Shown here piece by piece: positions 39,938-50,601 of a stretch of DNA of 64,000 bases. The DNA is from Sphaerisporangium rubeum. GTDB taxonomy: Bacteria > Actinomycetota > Actinomycetes > Streptosporangiales > Streptosporangiaceae. The notes beneath the pieces are model-generated. The model had not been told where the DNA came from and ran no database searches. It saw only the letters and a program-made list of their open reading frames with translations. The DNA lies in contig NZ_JACHIU010000001.1 in NCBI RefSeq assembly GCF_014207705.1, positions 5,448,501 to 5,512,500 on the forward strand, written 5' to 3'. A program made the translations under genes and the position numbers. How positions within the stretch are numbered: the stretch's first letter is position 1; each line of letters starts with the position of its first letter.

Positions 39938-42505
39938 GTGGCAGGTAATTTGACCCGCGACGAGGCCCGCGAGCGAGCCCGGTTGCTCGACGTCGAGTCC
40001 TACTCCGTCGAACTCGACCTCACCGAGGGCGAGGAGCGGTTCGAGAGCATCACGACGGTCCGCTTCTCCTGCGCCGAGCCCGGCGCCACCACCTTCATCG
40101 ACCTCGCCGAGGCCAAGCTTCGCTCCGCGACGCTCAACGGCGCCGAGCTGGACGTCTCCACCTACGACCCCGCCAAGGGCCGTCTGCCGCTGCCGGGCCT
40201 CGCCGCGGCCAACGAGCTGCGCGTCGACGCCGACCTCGTCTACATGCGCACCGGTGAGGGCCTGCACCGCTTCGTGGACCCCGTCGACCAGAAGGTCTAC
40301 CTGCACTCGCAGTTCGAGACGGCCGACGCGCACCGCATGTACGCCTGCTTCGACCAGCCCGACCTCAAGGCGACCTTCGAGCTGTCCACGCTGGTGCCGT
40401 CCGACTGGGAGGTCGTCTCCAACGCCGCTCCCGAAACGGTGGAGGAGCTGGAGGAGCACCAGGGCCGTCACGGCACGCTCCAGCAGGCCAAGCGGTGGCA
40501 CTTCCCCGCCACACCGGTGATGTCGACCTACATCACCGCGCTCATCGCCGGGCCCTACTCCGTGGTGCGCGACGAGCACGACGGCATCCCGCTCGGGGTC
40601 TACTGCCGCGCCTCGCTGGCCGAGCACCTCGACGCCGGCAACGTCTTCGAGGTCACCAAGCAGGGCTTCGACTTCTTCCACGAGGTCTTCGGCCTGCGCT
40701 ACCCGTTCGGCAAGTACGACCAGCTCTTCGTGCCGGAGTTCAACGCCGGCGCCATGGAGAACGCCGGCGCGGTGACCCTGCTGGAGGACTACATCTTCCG
40801 CTCCCGCGTCACCGACGCCATGGTGGAGCGCCGCGCCGAGACCATCCTGCACGAGATGGCCCACATGTGGTTCGGCGACCTGGTCACCATGCGCTGGTGG
40901 GACGATCTGTGGCTGAACGAGTCGTTCGCCACCTACATGTCGGTGCTGTGCCAGGCCGAGGCCACCCGCTGGGGCCAGTCCGCGTGGACCACCTTCGCCA
41001 ACGTCGAGAAGTCCTGGGCCTACCGCCAGGACCAGCTCCCGTCCACCCACCCGATCGCCGCCGACATCCCCGACATGCAGGCGGTCGAGGTCAACTTCGA
41101 CGGCATCACGTACGCCAAGGGCGCCTCGGTGCTCAAGCAGCTCGTCGCCTACGTCGGGCTGGACAACTTCCTCGCGGGGGTGCGCGACTACTTCGGCGAG
41201 CACGCCTGGGGGAACACCGAGCTCAAGGACCTGCTGTCGGCGCTGGAGCGCACCTCGGGCCGCGACCTGTCGTCCTGGTCCAAGGAGTGGCTGGAGACCA
41301 CTTGGGTCAACACGCTGCGGCCGTCGTTCACGGTCGACGACGAGGGCCGGTTCCTGGCCTTCGACGTGCTGCAGGAGGCCCCGGCCGACCACCCGACCCT
41401 GCGGTCCCACCGCATCGCGATCGGCCTGTACTCCTGGTCGGACGGCAGCCTCGTGCGGGTGCGCCGCGTGGAGCTCGACATCGTGGGTGCCCGCACCGCG
41501 GTGCCTCAGCTCGTCGGCGAGACCCAGCCCGACCTGGTGCTGCTCAACGACGACGACCTGACGTACGCCAAGATCCGGCTGGACGAGCGCTCGCTGCGCA
41601 CGCTGGTCGACGGCGGCATCGCGGCGTTCACCGAGTCGCTGCCGCGGGCCCTGTGCTGGTCGGCCGCCTGGGACATGACGCGGGACGCCGAGACCGCCAC
41701 CCGCGACTACGTGTCGCTCGTCGTCTCCGGCGTGCACTCCATCACCGACATCACCGTCCTGCAGACCGTGCTGCGGCAGGCCACCCAGGCCGTCCGGCTG
41801 TACGCCGACCCGGCGTGGCGCGCGCAGGGCCTCGCGGACCTGGCGGCGGCGCTGCGCCGGCTCATCGGCACCGCGGAGCCGGGTTCCGACCACCAGCTCT
41901 CCTACGTCAACGCCTTCACCGGCGTCGCCACCTCACCCGATGATCTGGCGTTCATCCAGGACATCCTGTCCGGCACGGCGGTGCCTGAGGGCCTGACCGT
42001 GGACGCCGACCTGCGATGGTCGCTGATCCACGCGCTGGTGAGCGGCGGCGTGCTCGGCCCCGACGACATCGCGGCCGAGCTGCGGCGCGACCCGACGGCG
42101 ACCGGCGAGCGCTCCGCGGCCATGTGCCAGGCGTCCGTGCCGACCGCCGAGGCCAAGTCCGCCGCCTGGGCCGCCATACTCGGCGGCACGCTGAGCGGCG
42201 CGATGCTGCGCGCCACGATCGTCGGGTTCGCCGACCCGTCCCACCCTGAGCTGCTCGAACCGTACGGCGAGCGGTACTTCGACGAGGTGGGCCGCGTCTG
42301 GTCGGCGTGGTCGTCCGACAGCGCGCAGCGTTTCGCGATCGGCTGCTACCCGGCGATCCTGGTGGACCCGGTGATCGTGGCCCGCACCCAGGACCACATC
42401 TCGGCCACCGAGCCGCCCCACGCGCTGCGGCGCCTGCTGCTGGAAGGCGCCGACGGCGTCAGCCGTGCGCTGCGCGCCAGGGCCAAGGACGCCTCGGCCG
42501 CCTGA
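39938..42505 (+). CDS. pepN: Aminopeptidase N, M1 zinc metallopeptidase
   Basis: 855 residues from the GTG at 39938 (GAGGAG 5 bases upstream; a GTG two codons earlier is also possible). The exopeptidase motif GAMEN (FNAGAMENAG) and the zinc motif HEMAH with a downstream Glu (NESFAT) are in place at about 270-330, and a C-terminal ERAP1-like helical domain completes the full-length M1 layout. It removes N-terminal residues from peptides in the cytoplasm. Alone in its unit and followed by a perfect terminator hairpin. Confidence 0.95.
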   Translation: MAGNLTRDEARERARLLDVESYSVELDLTEGEERFESITTVRFSCAEPGATTFIDLAEAKLRSATLNGAELDVSTYDPAKGRLPLPGLAAANELRVDADLVYMRTGEGLHRFVDPVDQKVYLHSQFETADAHRMYACFDQPDLKATFELSTLVPSDWEVVSNAAPETVEELEEHQGRHGTLQQAKRWHFPATPVMSTYITALIAGPYSVVRDEHDGIPLGVYCRASLAEHLDAGNVFEVTKQGFDFFHEVFGLRYPFGKYDQLFVPEFNAGAMENAGAVTLLEDYIFRSRVTDAMVERRAETILHEMAHMWFGDLVTMRWWDDLWLNESFATYMSVLCQAEATRWGQSAWTTFANVEKSWAYRQDQLPSTHPIAADIPDMQAVEVNFDGITYAKGASVLKQLVAYVGLDNFLAGVRDYFGEHAWGNTELKDLLSALERTSGRDLSSWSKEWLETTWVNTLRPSFTVDDEGRFLAFDVLQEAPADHPTLRSHRIAIGLYSWSDGSLVRVRRVELDIVGARTAVPQLVGETQPDLVLLNDDDLTYAKIRLDERSLRTLVDGGIAAFTESLPRALCWSAAWDMTRDAETATRDYVSLVVSGVHSITDITVLQTVLRQATQAVRLYADPAWRAQGLADLAAALRRLIGTAEPGSDHQLSYVNAFTGVATSPDDLAFIQDILSGTAVPEGLTVDADLRWSLIHALVSGGVLGPDDIAAELRRDPTATGERSAAMCQASVPTAEAKSAAWAAILGGTLSGAMLRATIVGFADPSHPELLEPYGERYFDEVGRVWSAWSSDSAQRFAIGCYPAILVDPVIVARTQDHISATEPPHALRRLLLEGADGVSRALRARAKDASAA

Positions 42506-42522
42506 CCCGGCCCGCGAGCCCC

Positions 42523-42562
42523 GCCCGCCTGACGCGCGAGTCCGGTCGCGCGTCAGGCGGGC
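42523..42562 (+). terminator. Terminator hairpin after pepN
   Basis: 17-base perfect arms (GCCCGCCTGACGCGCGA and complement) with loop GTCCGG, 18 bases past the pepN stop. Confidence 0.75.
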
Positions 42563-42710
42563 CGGTCCGTCACGGCCGATCCGGCGGCCTGTAAGCACCC
42601 TGCAAGGGGCCCGCGTTGTGATGGTGGCGTAGCACCACCGGCAGCTCGTTTACACATGGACCAGGCGAGGTCTACTGTGCGCGCTGTCACCGTACGCCCC
42701 GGAGGCCCCC

Positions 42711-43271
42711 GTGATATTCCTCGTCGTCGTCGGCGTCGTCGCCCTCCTCGTCATCCTCTTCGTCCTCTTCACCGTCACCACCTACAACAGCCTCGTGCGC
42801 AGGCGCGGCGCCGTCGACAACGCGTGGGCCCAGATCGATGTGCAGCTCAAGCGCCGCCACGACCTGATCCCGAACCTCGTCGAGACCGTCAAGGGGTACG
42901 CCGCGCACGAGCGGCAGACCCTGGAGGCCGTGGTCGCGGCCCGTCAGCAGGCGGTCGCCGCGCAGGGTCCGCAGGACCAGGCCGCCGCCGAGAACATGCT
43001 GAGCGGCGCGCTGAAGAGCCTGTTCGCCGTGTCGGAGTCCTACCCGGGACTCAAGGCGGACCAGAACTTCCTGGCCCTGCAGGACGAGCTCGCCACCAGC
43101 GAGAACCGCATCGCGTACGCGCGGCAGTACTACAACGACTCCGTGCTGACCTACAACAACGGCATCCAGACCGTGCCGGCGAACATCGTGGCCGGCATGA
43201 CCGGTTTCACGCCGCGCGCGTACTTCGAGGCCCCCGGCCAGGAGCGCGGCCCGGTCCAGGTCCGTTTCTGA
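42711..43271 (+). CDS. LemA family protein
   Basis: 186 residues. One N-terminal membrane helix (MIFLVVVGVVALLVILFVLF), then the LemA helical domain with YNSLVRRRGAVDNAWAQIDV and LKRRHDLIPNLVETVKGYA, both diagnostic. GTG start with GGAGG upstream. LemA proteins are of unclear role and often sit beside a DUF2207/TPM-type membrane protein, exactly as here: the next gene starts 19 bases downstream. Confidence 0.9.
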   Translation: MIFLVVVGVVALLVILFVLFTVTTYNSLVRRRGAVDNAWAQIDVQLKRRHDLIPNLVETVKGYAAHERQTLEAVVAARQQAVAAQGPQDQAAAENMLSGALKSLFAVSESYPGLKADQNFLALQDELATSENRIAYARQYYNDSVLTYNNGIQTVPANIVAGMTGFTPRAYFEAPGQERGPVQVRF

Positions 43272-43290
43272 ACGTCCGAGGGTCAGCGCC

Positions 43291-45165
43291 ATGGTGACGA
43301 TATTCGCGGTGGCCGCGGCCGTCGCGCTCGCGCTGTGGGGGCTGCTGGTGGCTGTGCTCGCGTACGCCACCCGCAACCCCTCGGTGCGGCCGGGGCCGGC
43401 GACCGGTGAGCTGCGGCCGGAGTCCCCGGCGGTGGTCGACCTGATCACCGGGGACTGGCGGCTGTGTGACGAGGCCGCCTCGGCGACCCTGATCGATCTG
43501 GCCGCCAAGGGAGCGGTGGAGATCGACGAGATCGGTCCAGAGCTGTCGCTGGTGCGGGTGCGTGAGCCCCGCGGGCCGCTCACGCCGTACGAGAAGCTCG
43601 TGCACGACCACGTGCGGTCGCTGGCCGTGGACGGGGTGGTGGCGACCGGCGCGCTCGCCGAGGGGGCCCGCAGCCTCGGCCGGTGGTGGAAGAGCTTCCG
43701 CCGCAAGGTGATCGCCGAGGCACGCGAGCAGGGGCTGTCCCGCGCACGCTGGAGCAAGGCGCACGCCACGCTGCTGACGTTCACCGCGGCGGTGCCGGCC
43801 GTCGCGGCGGCCATCGCGGTCGAGGTGAACGCCGAAGCCGACGACAAAGGGGCCGGCGTCGGAGTGGCCGTCATCGGGTTCGCGTTCCTCACCGCGCTGG
43901 TCGGCAAGCTGAACGGCGAGCGTGGCACCGCCAAAGGCGCGGAGGCCGCCGGGTACTGGCTCGGGGTGCGCGAGCACCTCGCCGCCGGGGACGCCTACAC
44001 CGAGCGGCCCGCCGCCTCGGTGACGATCTGGGGACGGCACCTGGCGTACGCCGCCGCGCTCGGCCTCGCGCCGCGCGCGGTGGCCGGGCTGCCGGTCAGC
44101 GTGCCGGCCGACGACCGCCGCGCCTGGTCCGACTACGGCGGCATGTGGCACGTGGTGGACGTGCGCTACCCGCGGCGGATCGTGCGGGGATGGCCCCCTG
44201 GCACCGTGGCGTTCCGCGCGCTGGTGACCGGGTTGTTCGCCGGGTTCTGGAGCTGGATCGCCGGGGTGGCGGCGAGCGCCTTCGACCTGTGGCCGTCCGG
44301 CCTGGTGCTGCCGGGTGCCTACCTCGTGGGTGCCGCCGTCGCGGCGCTGCCGTTCGCGCGGGCCGTGGCCGATCTCGCGGGAAAGACGGAACTGGAGGGG
44401 CAGGTCGTGCGGTTGCGCCGTGTCACGGTCAGCTCCGACGACAACGGCAACTCCAAGTACGTCTACTGGGTCGCGCTGGACGACGGCCGGGCCCGCGAGG
44501 TCATGGCGTACGGCACCAGCGAGGCCACGTGGCGGGAACTGGCCGAAGGCGACGTCGTGCGGGTGAGTGCCGCGCGCCGGGTCGGGTGGATCCACGAGGC
44601 GCACATCCTGCGGCGCTCACGGCACCGCGGCACCGCGTCGTACGACGACACCGGGGAGCACACACTCGACGCGCCGCGCGACCTCGCCGAGGCGGGGCCG
44701 TTCGCGGCGGCGGCGAGCCGCGGCAGGCAGCCGGCGGTGCCGGCGTGGCTCGCGACGCTGCTGACGCCGGCCGATCTGCGCCGGGTGCTCGGCGTCGACA
44801 CCGGGCCGGCGGAGGCGAACCCGGAACGGCCGGCCACCCCGGACTGGCTGGCCACCGAGTCCTGCCGGTTCCGCGGCACCGGGCTCGCCGGCGCGGAGGT
44901 CACCGTGGACCTGTACGCGGCGAAGGGCAAGCGTGGCGGCTACCTGATGGTGATCGGGCACCTGCTCACCCGGGTCCAGGGCAGCCCGGTGAACGGCGTC
45001 GGGACCGGCGCCATGCTGTACCCCGGGGTGATCGCCGCACGCAGCGGTGAGGGGACGTTCGCCGTCCATGTCCACTCCCCCGCCGGGCCGCCGCCACCGG
45101 ACGCGATGGTCGCGCTGGCCCGCACGGTGGCGAGACGGATGGGAGGCAGATCACCGGTGGCGTGA
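43291..45165 (+). CDS. DUF2207-like membrane protein, LemA partner
   Basis: 624 residues. N-terminal membrane helix (VTIFAVAAAVALALWGLLVA), an early soluble region including PAVVDLITGDWRLCDEAASA and DLAAKGAVEIDE, which resembles the winged-helix part of the DUF2207 C-terminal region, and two central pairs of membrane helices. The long C-terminal soluble part (about 360-624) has no match that I recognise. It lacks the usual secreted N-terminal DUF2207 domain, so it would be a shortened or distant form. Cotranscribed with lemA and with the next gene 12 bases on. Confidence 0.65.
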   Translation: MVTIFAVAAAVALALWGLLVAVLAYATRNPSVRPGPATGELRPESPAVVDLITGDWRLCDEAASATLIDLAAKGAVEIDEIGPELSLVRVREPRGPLTPYEKLVHDHVRSLAVDGVVATGALAEGARSLGRWWKSFRRKVIAEAREQGLSRARWSKAHATLLTFTAAVPAVAAAIAVEVNAEADDKGAGVGVAVIGFAFLTALVGKLNGERGTAKGAEAAGYWLGVREHLAAGDAYTERPAASVTIWGRHLAYAAALGLAPRAVAGLPVSVPADDRRAWSDYGGMWHVVDVRYPRRIVRGWPPGTVAFRALVTGLFAGFWSWIAGVAASAFDLWPSGLVLPGAYLVGAAVAALPFARAVADLAGKTELEGQVVRLRRVTVSSDDNGNSKYVYWVALDDGRAREVMAYGTSEATWRELAEGDVVRVSAARRVGWIHEAHILRRSRHRGTASYDDTGEHTLDAPRDLAEAGPFAAAASRGRQPAVPAWLATLLTPADLRRVLGVDTGPAEANPERPATPDWLATESCRFRGTGLAGAEVTVDLYAAKGKRGGYLMVIGHLLTRVQGSPVNGVGTGAMLYPGVIAARSGEGTFAVHVHSPAGPPPPDAMVALARTVARRMGGRSPVA

Positions 45166-45177
45166 GAGGGTGTCGGG

Positions 45178-46149
45178 GTGGATTCGCCTCGACATCTGCT
45201 CGCCGAGCTGGCGCGGCGTCACGCGTTCGCCGACCTCGGCGCGCTGGCGCCGAAGGTCGTGCCGGAGGCGGTGCTGATCCCGCCGCTGTGCGAGTTCGGG
45301 CAGCGGCTCCTCACGCTGGACGCCGAGGACTTCGCGGCCGAGGTGGACGCCAGGACCGTTCCCGCGGGGCTGCGGCGGCGGGCCCGGGACTGCCACATGC
45401 CGCAGACGGCGCGCGAACAGCCCCGGGGGGCCCTGGCGTCGCTGCGGCCGGCGTACGGGCTGCTCCTTGAGGTGATCAAGGTGCGGTGGGAGCGTCGTGA
45501 GCTCAGCTCGATGATGGCGGCCGTGCACATCGCCGCGGAGTACCTGCCGCTGCTGGCGTTCGAGCCGGTGCTCGGCCACGCCGGTGACCCGGTGCTGTGG
45601 CCGCCGGGCCTGCGGGCCGAAGGCAGCAGGTTCGGCGCCATCGGTGACCGCGAGTGCTGCCACACCAAGCCGGAGAAGTCGGCCGCCGAGCGCACGCTGC
45701 GCGTCGCGCAGGAACCGGCGACGGGCTGGCGCGCCTACTTCGACCGCCAGCACAGCCAGCTCGCCGGGGCCCTCGCGACCTGCGTGTCCCGCTGCCGCAA
45801 CCCGTGCACCGCCATGGACTGGATCCCCGTGGACGCGCGGGACGGCGTGGTGGCCCGCAGCGCGACCGCGCGCGCGTTCGCCGACACCCCGCTGGTGCGG
45901 CTCAGGCACGCGGCCCCGGTCGGCCACGGCTTCGGTGTGCCGTCGCCGGAGGAGGTGCAGGAGGCCTGGTCGCGCAGCCGCCTCAGCCTGGCGCGCGGTG
46001 AGACCGGCGCCACGGTCCTCACCGAGGACGGCTTCCCGCTCCCCGGCCTGCCGGCCCTGTTCACCGCGGTGGCCGCCGCATCCATCGCGCCGGCGACGCT
46101 GTTGGCCGACGTGGCGGCTCACCTGGTGCGCCTCGTCGAGGAACCCTGA
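45178..46149 (+). CDS. Hypothetical protein with Cys/His-rich segments
   Basis: 323 residues, GTG start at 45178, 12 bases after the DUF2207-like gene and so probably in the lemA operon. I do not recognise the family. Notable are RECCHTKPEKSAAERTLRVA (about 158-177) and CVSRCRNPC (about 201-209), a Cys/His cluster that could bind metal, and no signal or membrane segment. Mostly helical by composition. The arrangement recalls a thiol- or metal-handling cytosolic protein, but no function can be claimed. Confidence 0.6.
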   Translation: MDSPRHLLAELARRHAFADLGALAPKVVPEAVLIPPLCEFGQRLLTLDAEDFAAEVDARTVPAGLRRRARDCHMPQTAREQPRGALASLRPAYGLLLEVIKVRWERRELSSMMAAVHIAAEYLPLLAFEPVLGHAGDPVLWPPGLRAEGSRFGAIGDRECCHTKPEKSAAERTLRVAQEPATGWRAYFDRQHSQLAGALATCVSRCRNPCTAMDWIPVDARDGVVARSATARAFADTPLVRLRHAAPVGHGFGVPSPEEVQEAWSRSRLSLARGETGATVLTEDGFPLPGLPALFTAVAAASIAPATLLADVAAHLVRLVEEP

Positions 46150-46152
46150 GCT

Positions 46153-47571
46153 TCACCACATCGTGGGCCTGCGGTCCCCCCAGAAACCACCGACGGCGGC
46201 CTCGACCTGCGCGGACACCGAGATCAGCGTGGTCTCACCGCCGACGCGGCCCGACAGCATCACCCCGACCGGCAGGCCCTCCGGCGTCCAGTGGAGCGGG
46301 AGGTTGACCGACGGCTGGCCGCTGACGTTGTAGATCGCGGCGAACGGCGCGAAGCGTTCCATGCGCCGGAACGTCTCCTCCGGGTCCTCGACGTCCTCGA
46401 ACCAGCCCACCGGGACCGGCGGCCGCGTGACGGTCGGCGACAAGATGGCGTCGTACTCGTTCATCACCAGGAACGCGAAGCGGGTCGCGGTCTGCAACGC
46501 CGACTGGGCCCGCAGGAACTCCGGCGCCGGCGTGGCGAAGCCGCGCTCACGCAGCCACCGCGTGACCGGACGCAGCTTGGGCTCCATCTCGGGGTCCACC
46601 GGGTGCACACCGGCGAAGCAGAACCACAGCTTCTCGAAATCGGCGACGATGGAGGCGTCGAACGCCGGTGGCATGTCGACCACCTCGTGGCCGAGCGACT
46701 CGAGCAGCGCCGACGCCTTCTCGTACGCCGCGAGCACCTCCGGGTGCACCTCGGAACCCGGCACGACCGGCGTCGCGTCGCGGCCGATGCGCAACCGGCC
46801 GGGTTCCCGGGTGACGGCCTCGGTGAACGGCATCGGTGACGGCGGCGCGAGGTACAGGTCCCCCGGCTGGTTGTGCGCCATGACCTCCAGCAGAGCGGCG
46901 GCGTCGGCCACCGTGCGCGCGATGGGGCCGTTGGTGGACAGACCCGCGAGGTCCGGCAGGATCGGGGCGAACGACACGCGTCCGCGGGTGGGCTTGATGC
47001 CGTACAGGCCGCACAGCGACGAGGGGATGCGGATGGACCCGGCGCCGTCGCTGCCCTGCGCGACCGGGGCGAGCCCGGCGGCGACCGCGGCGGCGGCGCC
47101 ACCGCTCGACCCTCCCGCCGAACGTGACAGATCCCACGGTGTGCGCGACGGCGCGGAGACGTACGTCTCGGTGTAACAGGGCAGGCCGAATTCGGGGGTT
47201 GCGGTCTTACCCAGCATGACGGTGCCGGCCTTTCGGAGGCGCTCCACCATGCTGTCGTCCACCGGCGCGACGAACCCCTCGTAGGTGGCCGAGCCGAACA
47301 GCACCGGCACGTCCTTGACGAGGTTCAGGTCCTTGACGGGTACGGGGACCCCGAGCAGCGGAGGCGGCTCGGCCCCCGACAGGAGCAGCGCCTCGGCGTC
47401 CCGTGCCTGGTCGAGGGCGAGTTCGGGGGTCGGCGTGACGAACGCGCCGACGTCGTCGTTGAGCCGGCCGACGCGTTCCAGATAGTGCTCGGTGATCTCG
47501 ACAGGGGACAGCTCCTTGCGACGGACGGCCGCGGCGAGCTCCAGAGCTGTGAGATCGTGTATGTGCGCCAC
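46153..47571 (-). CDS. Amidase signature family hydrolase
   Basis: 472 residues from the GTG at 47571 (VAHIHDLTALELAAAV), the start that matches homologues; the frame runs further to 47688 without similarity. The Ser-cisSer-Lys triad is in place: Lys in PVPVKDLNLV (about 79), and the two Ser in SRSAGGSSGGAAAAVAAG (about 155-175) with GSDGAGSIRIPS. Hydrolyses amides; the substrate is not predictable. Stops 3 bases from the convergent hypothetical gene. Confidence 0.9.
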   Translation of the reverse strand: MAHIHDLTALELAAAVRRKELSPVEITEHYLERVGRLNDDVGAFVTPTPELALDQARDAEALLLSGAEPPPLLGVPVPVKDLNLVKDVPVLFGSATYEGFVAPVDDSMVERLRKAGTVMLGKTATPEFGLPCYTETYVSAPSRTPWDLSRSAGGSSGGAAAAVAAGLAPVAQGSDGAGSIRIPSSLCGLYGIKPTRGRVSFAPILPDLAGLSTNGPIARTVADAAALLEVMAHNQPGDLYLAPPSPMPFTEAVTREPGRLRIGRDATPVVPGSEVHPEVLAAYEKASALLESLGHEVVDMPPAFDASIVADFEKLWFCFAGVHPVDPEMEPKLRPVTRWLRERGFATPAPEFLRAQSALQTATRFAFLVMNEYDAILSPTVTRPPVPVGWFEDVEDPEETFRRMERFAPFAAIYNVSGQPSVNLPLHWTPEGLPVGVMLSGRVGGETTLISVSAQVEAAVGGFWGDRRPTMW

Positions 47572-47715
47572 GTCTCCGCACAGTAAAGTGTGCGGCCGGG
47601 AGTTATCTAGAGAGAAAACGCGTAGATACCCGGCTTTCGCCGCACGAAGCGGGAACGCACGGCCACAAAAATGTGAACTAGCCAACACTAGGCACCGTCT
47701 GGGGCGTCAACTACC

Positions 47716-48543
47716 GTGAGTAGCGTGGATTCCGGCCTAGACCCCGACGACGGTCACAATACGTCACCCATCTGGGTGAGTGACCGCTCCTCAGAGCCGC
47801 GATCTCAGCCCGCGCCTCCCGAGGAGACCTACGCGCCTGTCGAGCGCGCTTCACTGCTTGGCCTGCTCCAGCAGCCCAAGTACCGGCCGCTGCGGTTGCG
47901 CGCGCTGATCGCGGTGGGGGCGGGGCTGGTCGTCGGCATCCCGCTGTGGAGCTGGCGGCTCGGGCTGATCGCGGCGATCATCGCGGCCATCGCGGACACG
48001 ATCTACCGCGCACGCACGGTTTCCTCCGTCGCCCCGTGGCGGCGCGCTTCGGTGGCGGAACGCCGCACCGAGGCCCAGTTGAAGAAGCTCGAACGCAACG
48101 GCTACCTCACTCTGCACGCGCGGGCCATCCCCGGCAGCGACGCGCAGATCGACCACCTGGTCATCGGCCCGACCGGCGTGTACGCCGTCGACTCGGAGAA
48201 GTGGGACAAGAGGCTGCCGGTGCGCGTCCAGTCGCATCGCAAGCTGTTCCACGGGCCGTTCAACCAGAAGCCGCGGCTGGACGAGGCCCGCTGGGAGGCG
48301 TCCCAGGCGAGCGAGCTCATCTCCAAGGCGCTCGGCCACGAGGTATCGGTCGTGCCGTCCCTGGCGATCTACGGTCCGGCGATCCCGTGGAAGATCCTCA
48401 ACATCCGCGAGGTCGACGTGTTCGACGGCGGGCGGGTGCGCAGGTGGATCACCAACCGGGAACGTTCCCTCACCCCTGAGGAGATCGAGGACATCTACGC
48501 GGTCGCCGCGGAGGTCCTGCCGGCGCGCTATCCCGAGCACTGA
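47716..48543 (+). CDS. Membrane protein with NERD (nuclease-related) domain
   Basis: 275 residues. A Ser/Pro-rich N-terminal region, then two hydrophobic segments (about 62-95; [16 protein letters not shown]), then a NERD domain (about 110-230) with [37 protein letters not shown] and a later [15 protein letters not shown]. Asp and Glu-x-Lys of the restriction-type core (IDHLV, DSEK) are kept. NERD proteins are mostly uncharacterised; a membrane-tethered nuclease is possible. GTG start at 47716. Confidence 0.8.
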   Translation: MSSVDSGLDPDDGHNTSPIWVSDRSSEPRSQPAPPEETYAPVERASLLGLLQQPKYRPLRLRALIAVGAGLVVGIPLWSWRLGLIAAIIAAIADTIYRARTVSSVAPWRRASVAERRTEAQLKKLERNGYLTLHARAIPGSDAQIDHLVIGPTGVYAVDSEKWDKRLPVRVQSHRKLFHGPFNQKPRLDEARWEASQASELISKALGHEVSVVPSLAIYGPAIPWKILNIREVDVFDGGRVRRWITNRERSLTPEEIEDIYAVAAEVLPARYPEH

Positions 48544-48555
48544 CCGTCGCAAGGG

Positions 48556-48605
48556 TCCTTCGGGGCTTCCCGTCATCCACCACTGCCCCCGGGAGCCCCG
48601 AAGGA
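48556..48605 (+). terminator. Terminator-like inverted repeat after the NERD gene
   Basis: Arms TCCTTCGGGGCTTCCCG and CGGGAGCCCCGAAGGA (16-17 bases, one bulge) around a 17-base loop, 12 bases after the stop. Confidence 0.65.
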
Positions 48606-48712
48606 TCTCGGTTCCCCGTTCTCCTGTGTCCGGCTCGTGGACCTCTGGTCTCACGTGCCGGGCGGCGGCCGTACCATTTGAAGACCGAGCTGTCATCGGA
48701 TGGGAGAACGGC

Positions 48713-50554
48713 ATGCCGGCCCTCAGGTCTCGTACGGTCACTCACGGCAGGAACATGGCGGGAGCGAGGGCCCTGCTCCGCGCCACGGGGGTGGCCGGGT
48801 CCGACTTCGGCAAGCCGATCGTCGCGGTGGCCAACAGCTTCACCCAGTTCGTGCCGGGTCACGTGCACCTGCGCGAGGTGGCCGACGTGGTCGCCGGCGC
48901 CGTCCGCGAGGCCGGGGGGATCCCGCGCGAGTTCAACACCATCGCGGTCGACGACGGCATCGCCATGGGCCACGGCGGCATGCTCTACTCCCTGCCGTCC
49001 CGCGAGCTGATCGCCGACGCGGTCGAGTACATGGTCAACGCGCACTGCGCCGACGCGCTGGTCTGCGTCTCCAACTGCGACAAGATCACGCCAGGCATGC
49101 TGCTCGCGGCGCTGCGGCTCAACATCCCGACGGTCTTCGTGTCCGGCGGTCCCATGGAGGCCGGCAAGGCCCCCGCGGGCCGCAAGCTCGACCTCATCGA
49201 CCCCATGATCGCCGCCGCCGACGACAGCGTGTCGGACGCCGAGCTGCTGGAGATGGAGGAGAACGCCTGCCCCACCTGCGGCTCGTGCAGCGGCATGTTC
49301 ACCGCCAACTCCATGAACTGCCTCACCGAGGCGATCGGCCTGGCCCTGCCCGGCAACGGCACCACCCTCGCCACGCACACCGCGCGCAAGGCGCTGTACG
49401 AGAAGGCCGGACGGCAGATCGTCGAGCTGACCACCCGCTACTACGACCAGGACGACGCGTCGGTGCTGCCGCGGGCCATCGCCACCCGTGACGCGTTCGA
49501 GAACGCCATGGCGCTGGACGTCGCGATGGGGGGGTCGACCAACACGATCCTGCACCTGCTGGCGGCGGCCCGCGAAGGCGGCGTCGACTTCGGGCTCAAG
49601 GAGATCAACGAGCTGTCGCTGCGGGTGCCGTGCCTGTGCAAGGTCGCCCCCGCCACGGCCAAGTACCACGTCGAGGACGTCCACCGGGCCGGCGGCATCC
49701 CCGCGATCCTCGGCGAACTGGACCGCGCCGGGCTGCTGCACCGCGACACCCACAGCATCCACGCCGGTTCCCTGACCGAGTTCCTCGACGCCTGGGACCC
49801 CAAGTCCCCCGCGGTCACCGACGAGGCCCTCACGCTGTGGCACGCCGCCCCCGGCAACGCGCGCACTGTGAAGGCCTACTCCCAGAGCGCGCAGTGGGAG
49901 TCGTTGGACCTCGACCGCGCCGAGGGCTGCGTGCGCGACCTCGACCACGCCTACAGCCGTGACGGCGGCCTCGCCGTGCTTTACGGCAACATCGCCCCCG
50001 ACGGCTGCATCGTGAAGACCGCCGGTGTCGACGAGTCGATCCTGCGCTTCAGCGGCCCCGCCGTGGTGTTCGAGTCGCAGGAGGACGCCGTCGAAGGCAT
50101 CCTCGGCGGCAAGGTCACCGCAGGCGACGTCGTGGTCATCCGCTACGAGGGCCCCAAGGGCGGCCCCGGCATGCAGGAGATGCTCTACCCGACGAGCTTC
50201 CTCAAGGGCAAGGGCCTCGGCAAGGCGTGCGCGCTGGTCACCGACGGCCGTTTCTCCGGTGGCACCTCGGGCCTGTCCATCGGCCACGCCTCCCCCGAGG
50301 CCGCCGAGGGTGGCATCATCGCCCTGGTCCAGAACGGCGACCGCATCGACATCGACATCCCGTCGCGCACCATCGAGCTGCGCGTCCCCGACACCGAGCT
50401 GGCCTCCCGCCGCGATACCCTGCTCGCCGCCCTCGGCCGCTACCGCCCCGAGAACCGCGAACGCCCCGTGAGCGCCGCGCTGCAGGCCTACGCCGCTCTC
50501 ACCACCAGCGCCTCCACCGGCGCCTCCCGCGACCTCAGCCAACTGGCCCGCTGA
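48713..50554 (+). CDS. ilvD: Dihydroxy-acid dehydratase
   Basis: 613 residues. Iron-sulfur enzyme converting dihydroxy-isovalerate or dihydroxy-methylvalerate to the keto acids of valine and isoleucine synthesis. Cluster cysteines are in [12 protein letters not shown] (about 118-129) and [16 protein letters not shown] (about 186-201). Start ATG at 48713 with GGGAG upstream; a longer frame lacks homology. Ends with the C-terminal [18 protein letters not shown] and [11 protein letters not shown] motifs, complete. No other ilv genes are nearby. Confidence 0.95.
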   Translation: MPALRSRTVTHGRNMAGARALLRATGVAGSDFGKPIVAVANSFTQFVPGHVHLREVADVVAGAVREAGGIPREFNTIAVDDGIAMGHGGMLYSLPSRELIADAVEYMVNAHCADALVCVSNCDKITPGMLLAALRLNIPTVFVSGGPMEAGKAPAGRKLDLIDPMIAAADDSVSDAELLEMEENACPTCGSCSGMFTANSMNCLTEAIGLALPGNGTTLATHTARKALYEKAGRQIVELTTRYYDQDDASVLPRAIATRDAFENAMALDVAMGGSTNTILHLLAAAREGGVDFGLKEINELSLRVPCLCKVAPATAKYHVEDVHRAGGIPAILGELDRAGLLHRDTHSIHAGSLTEFLDAWDPKSPAVTDEALTLWHAAPGNARTVKAYSQSAQWESLDLDRAEGCVRDLDHAYSRDGGLAVLYGNIAPDGCIVKTAGVDESILRFSGPAVVFESQEDAVEGILGGKVTAGDVVVIRYEGPKGGPGMQEMLYPTSFLKGKGLGKACALVTDGRFSGGTSGLSIGHASPEAAEGGIIALVQNGDRIDIDIPSRTIELRVPDTELASRRDTLLAALGRYRPENRERPVSAALQAYAALTTSASTGASRDLSQLAR

Positions 50555-50601
50555 CACGGCCACGCGGCGCCTCCCACCACCCCGGCGGGCCCGCCGAGCA
50601 T

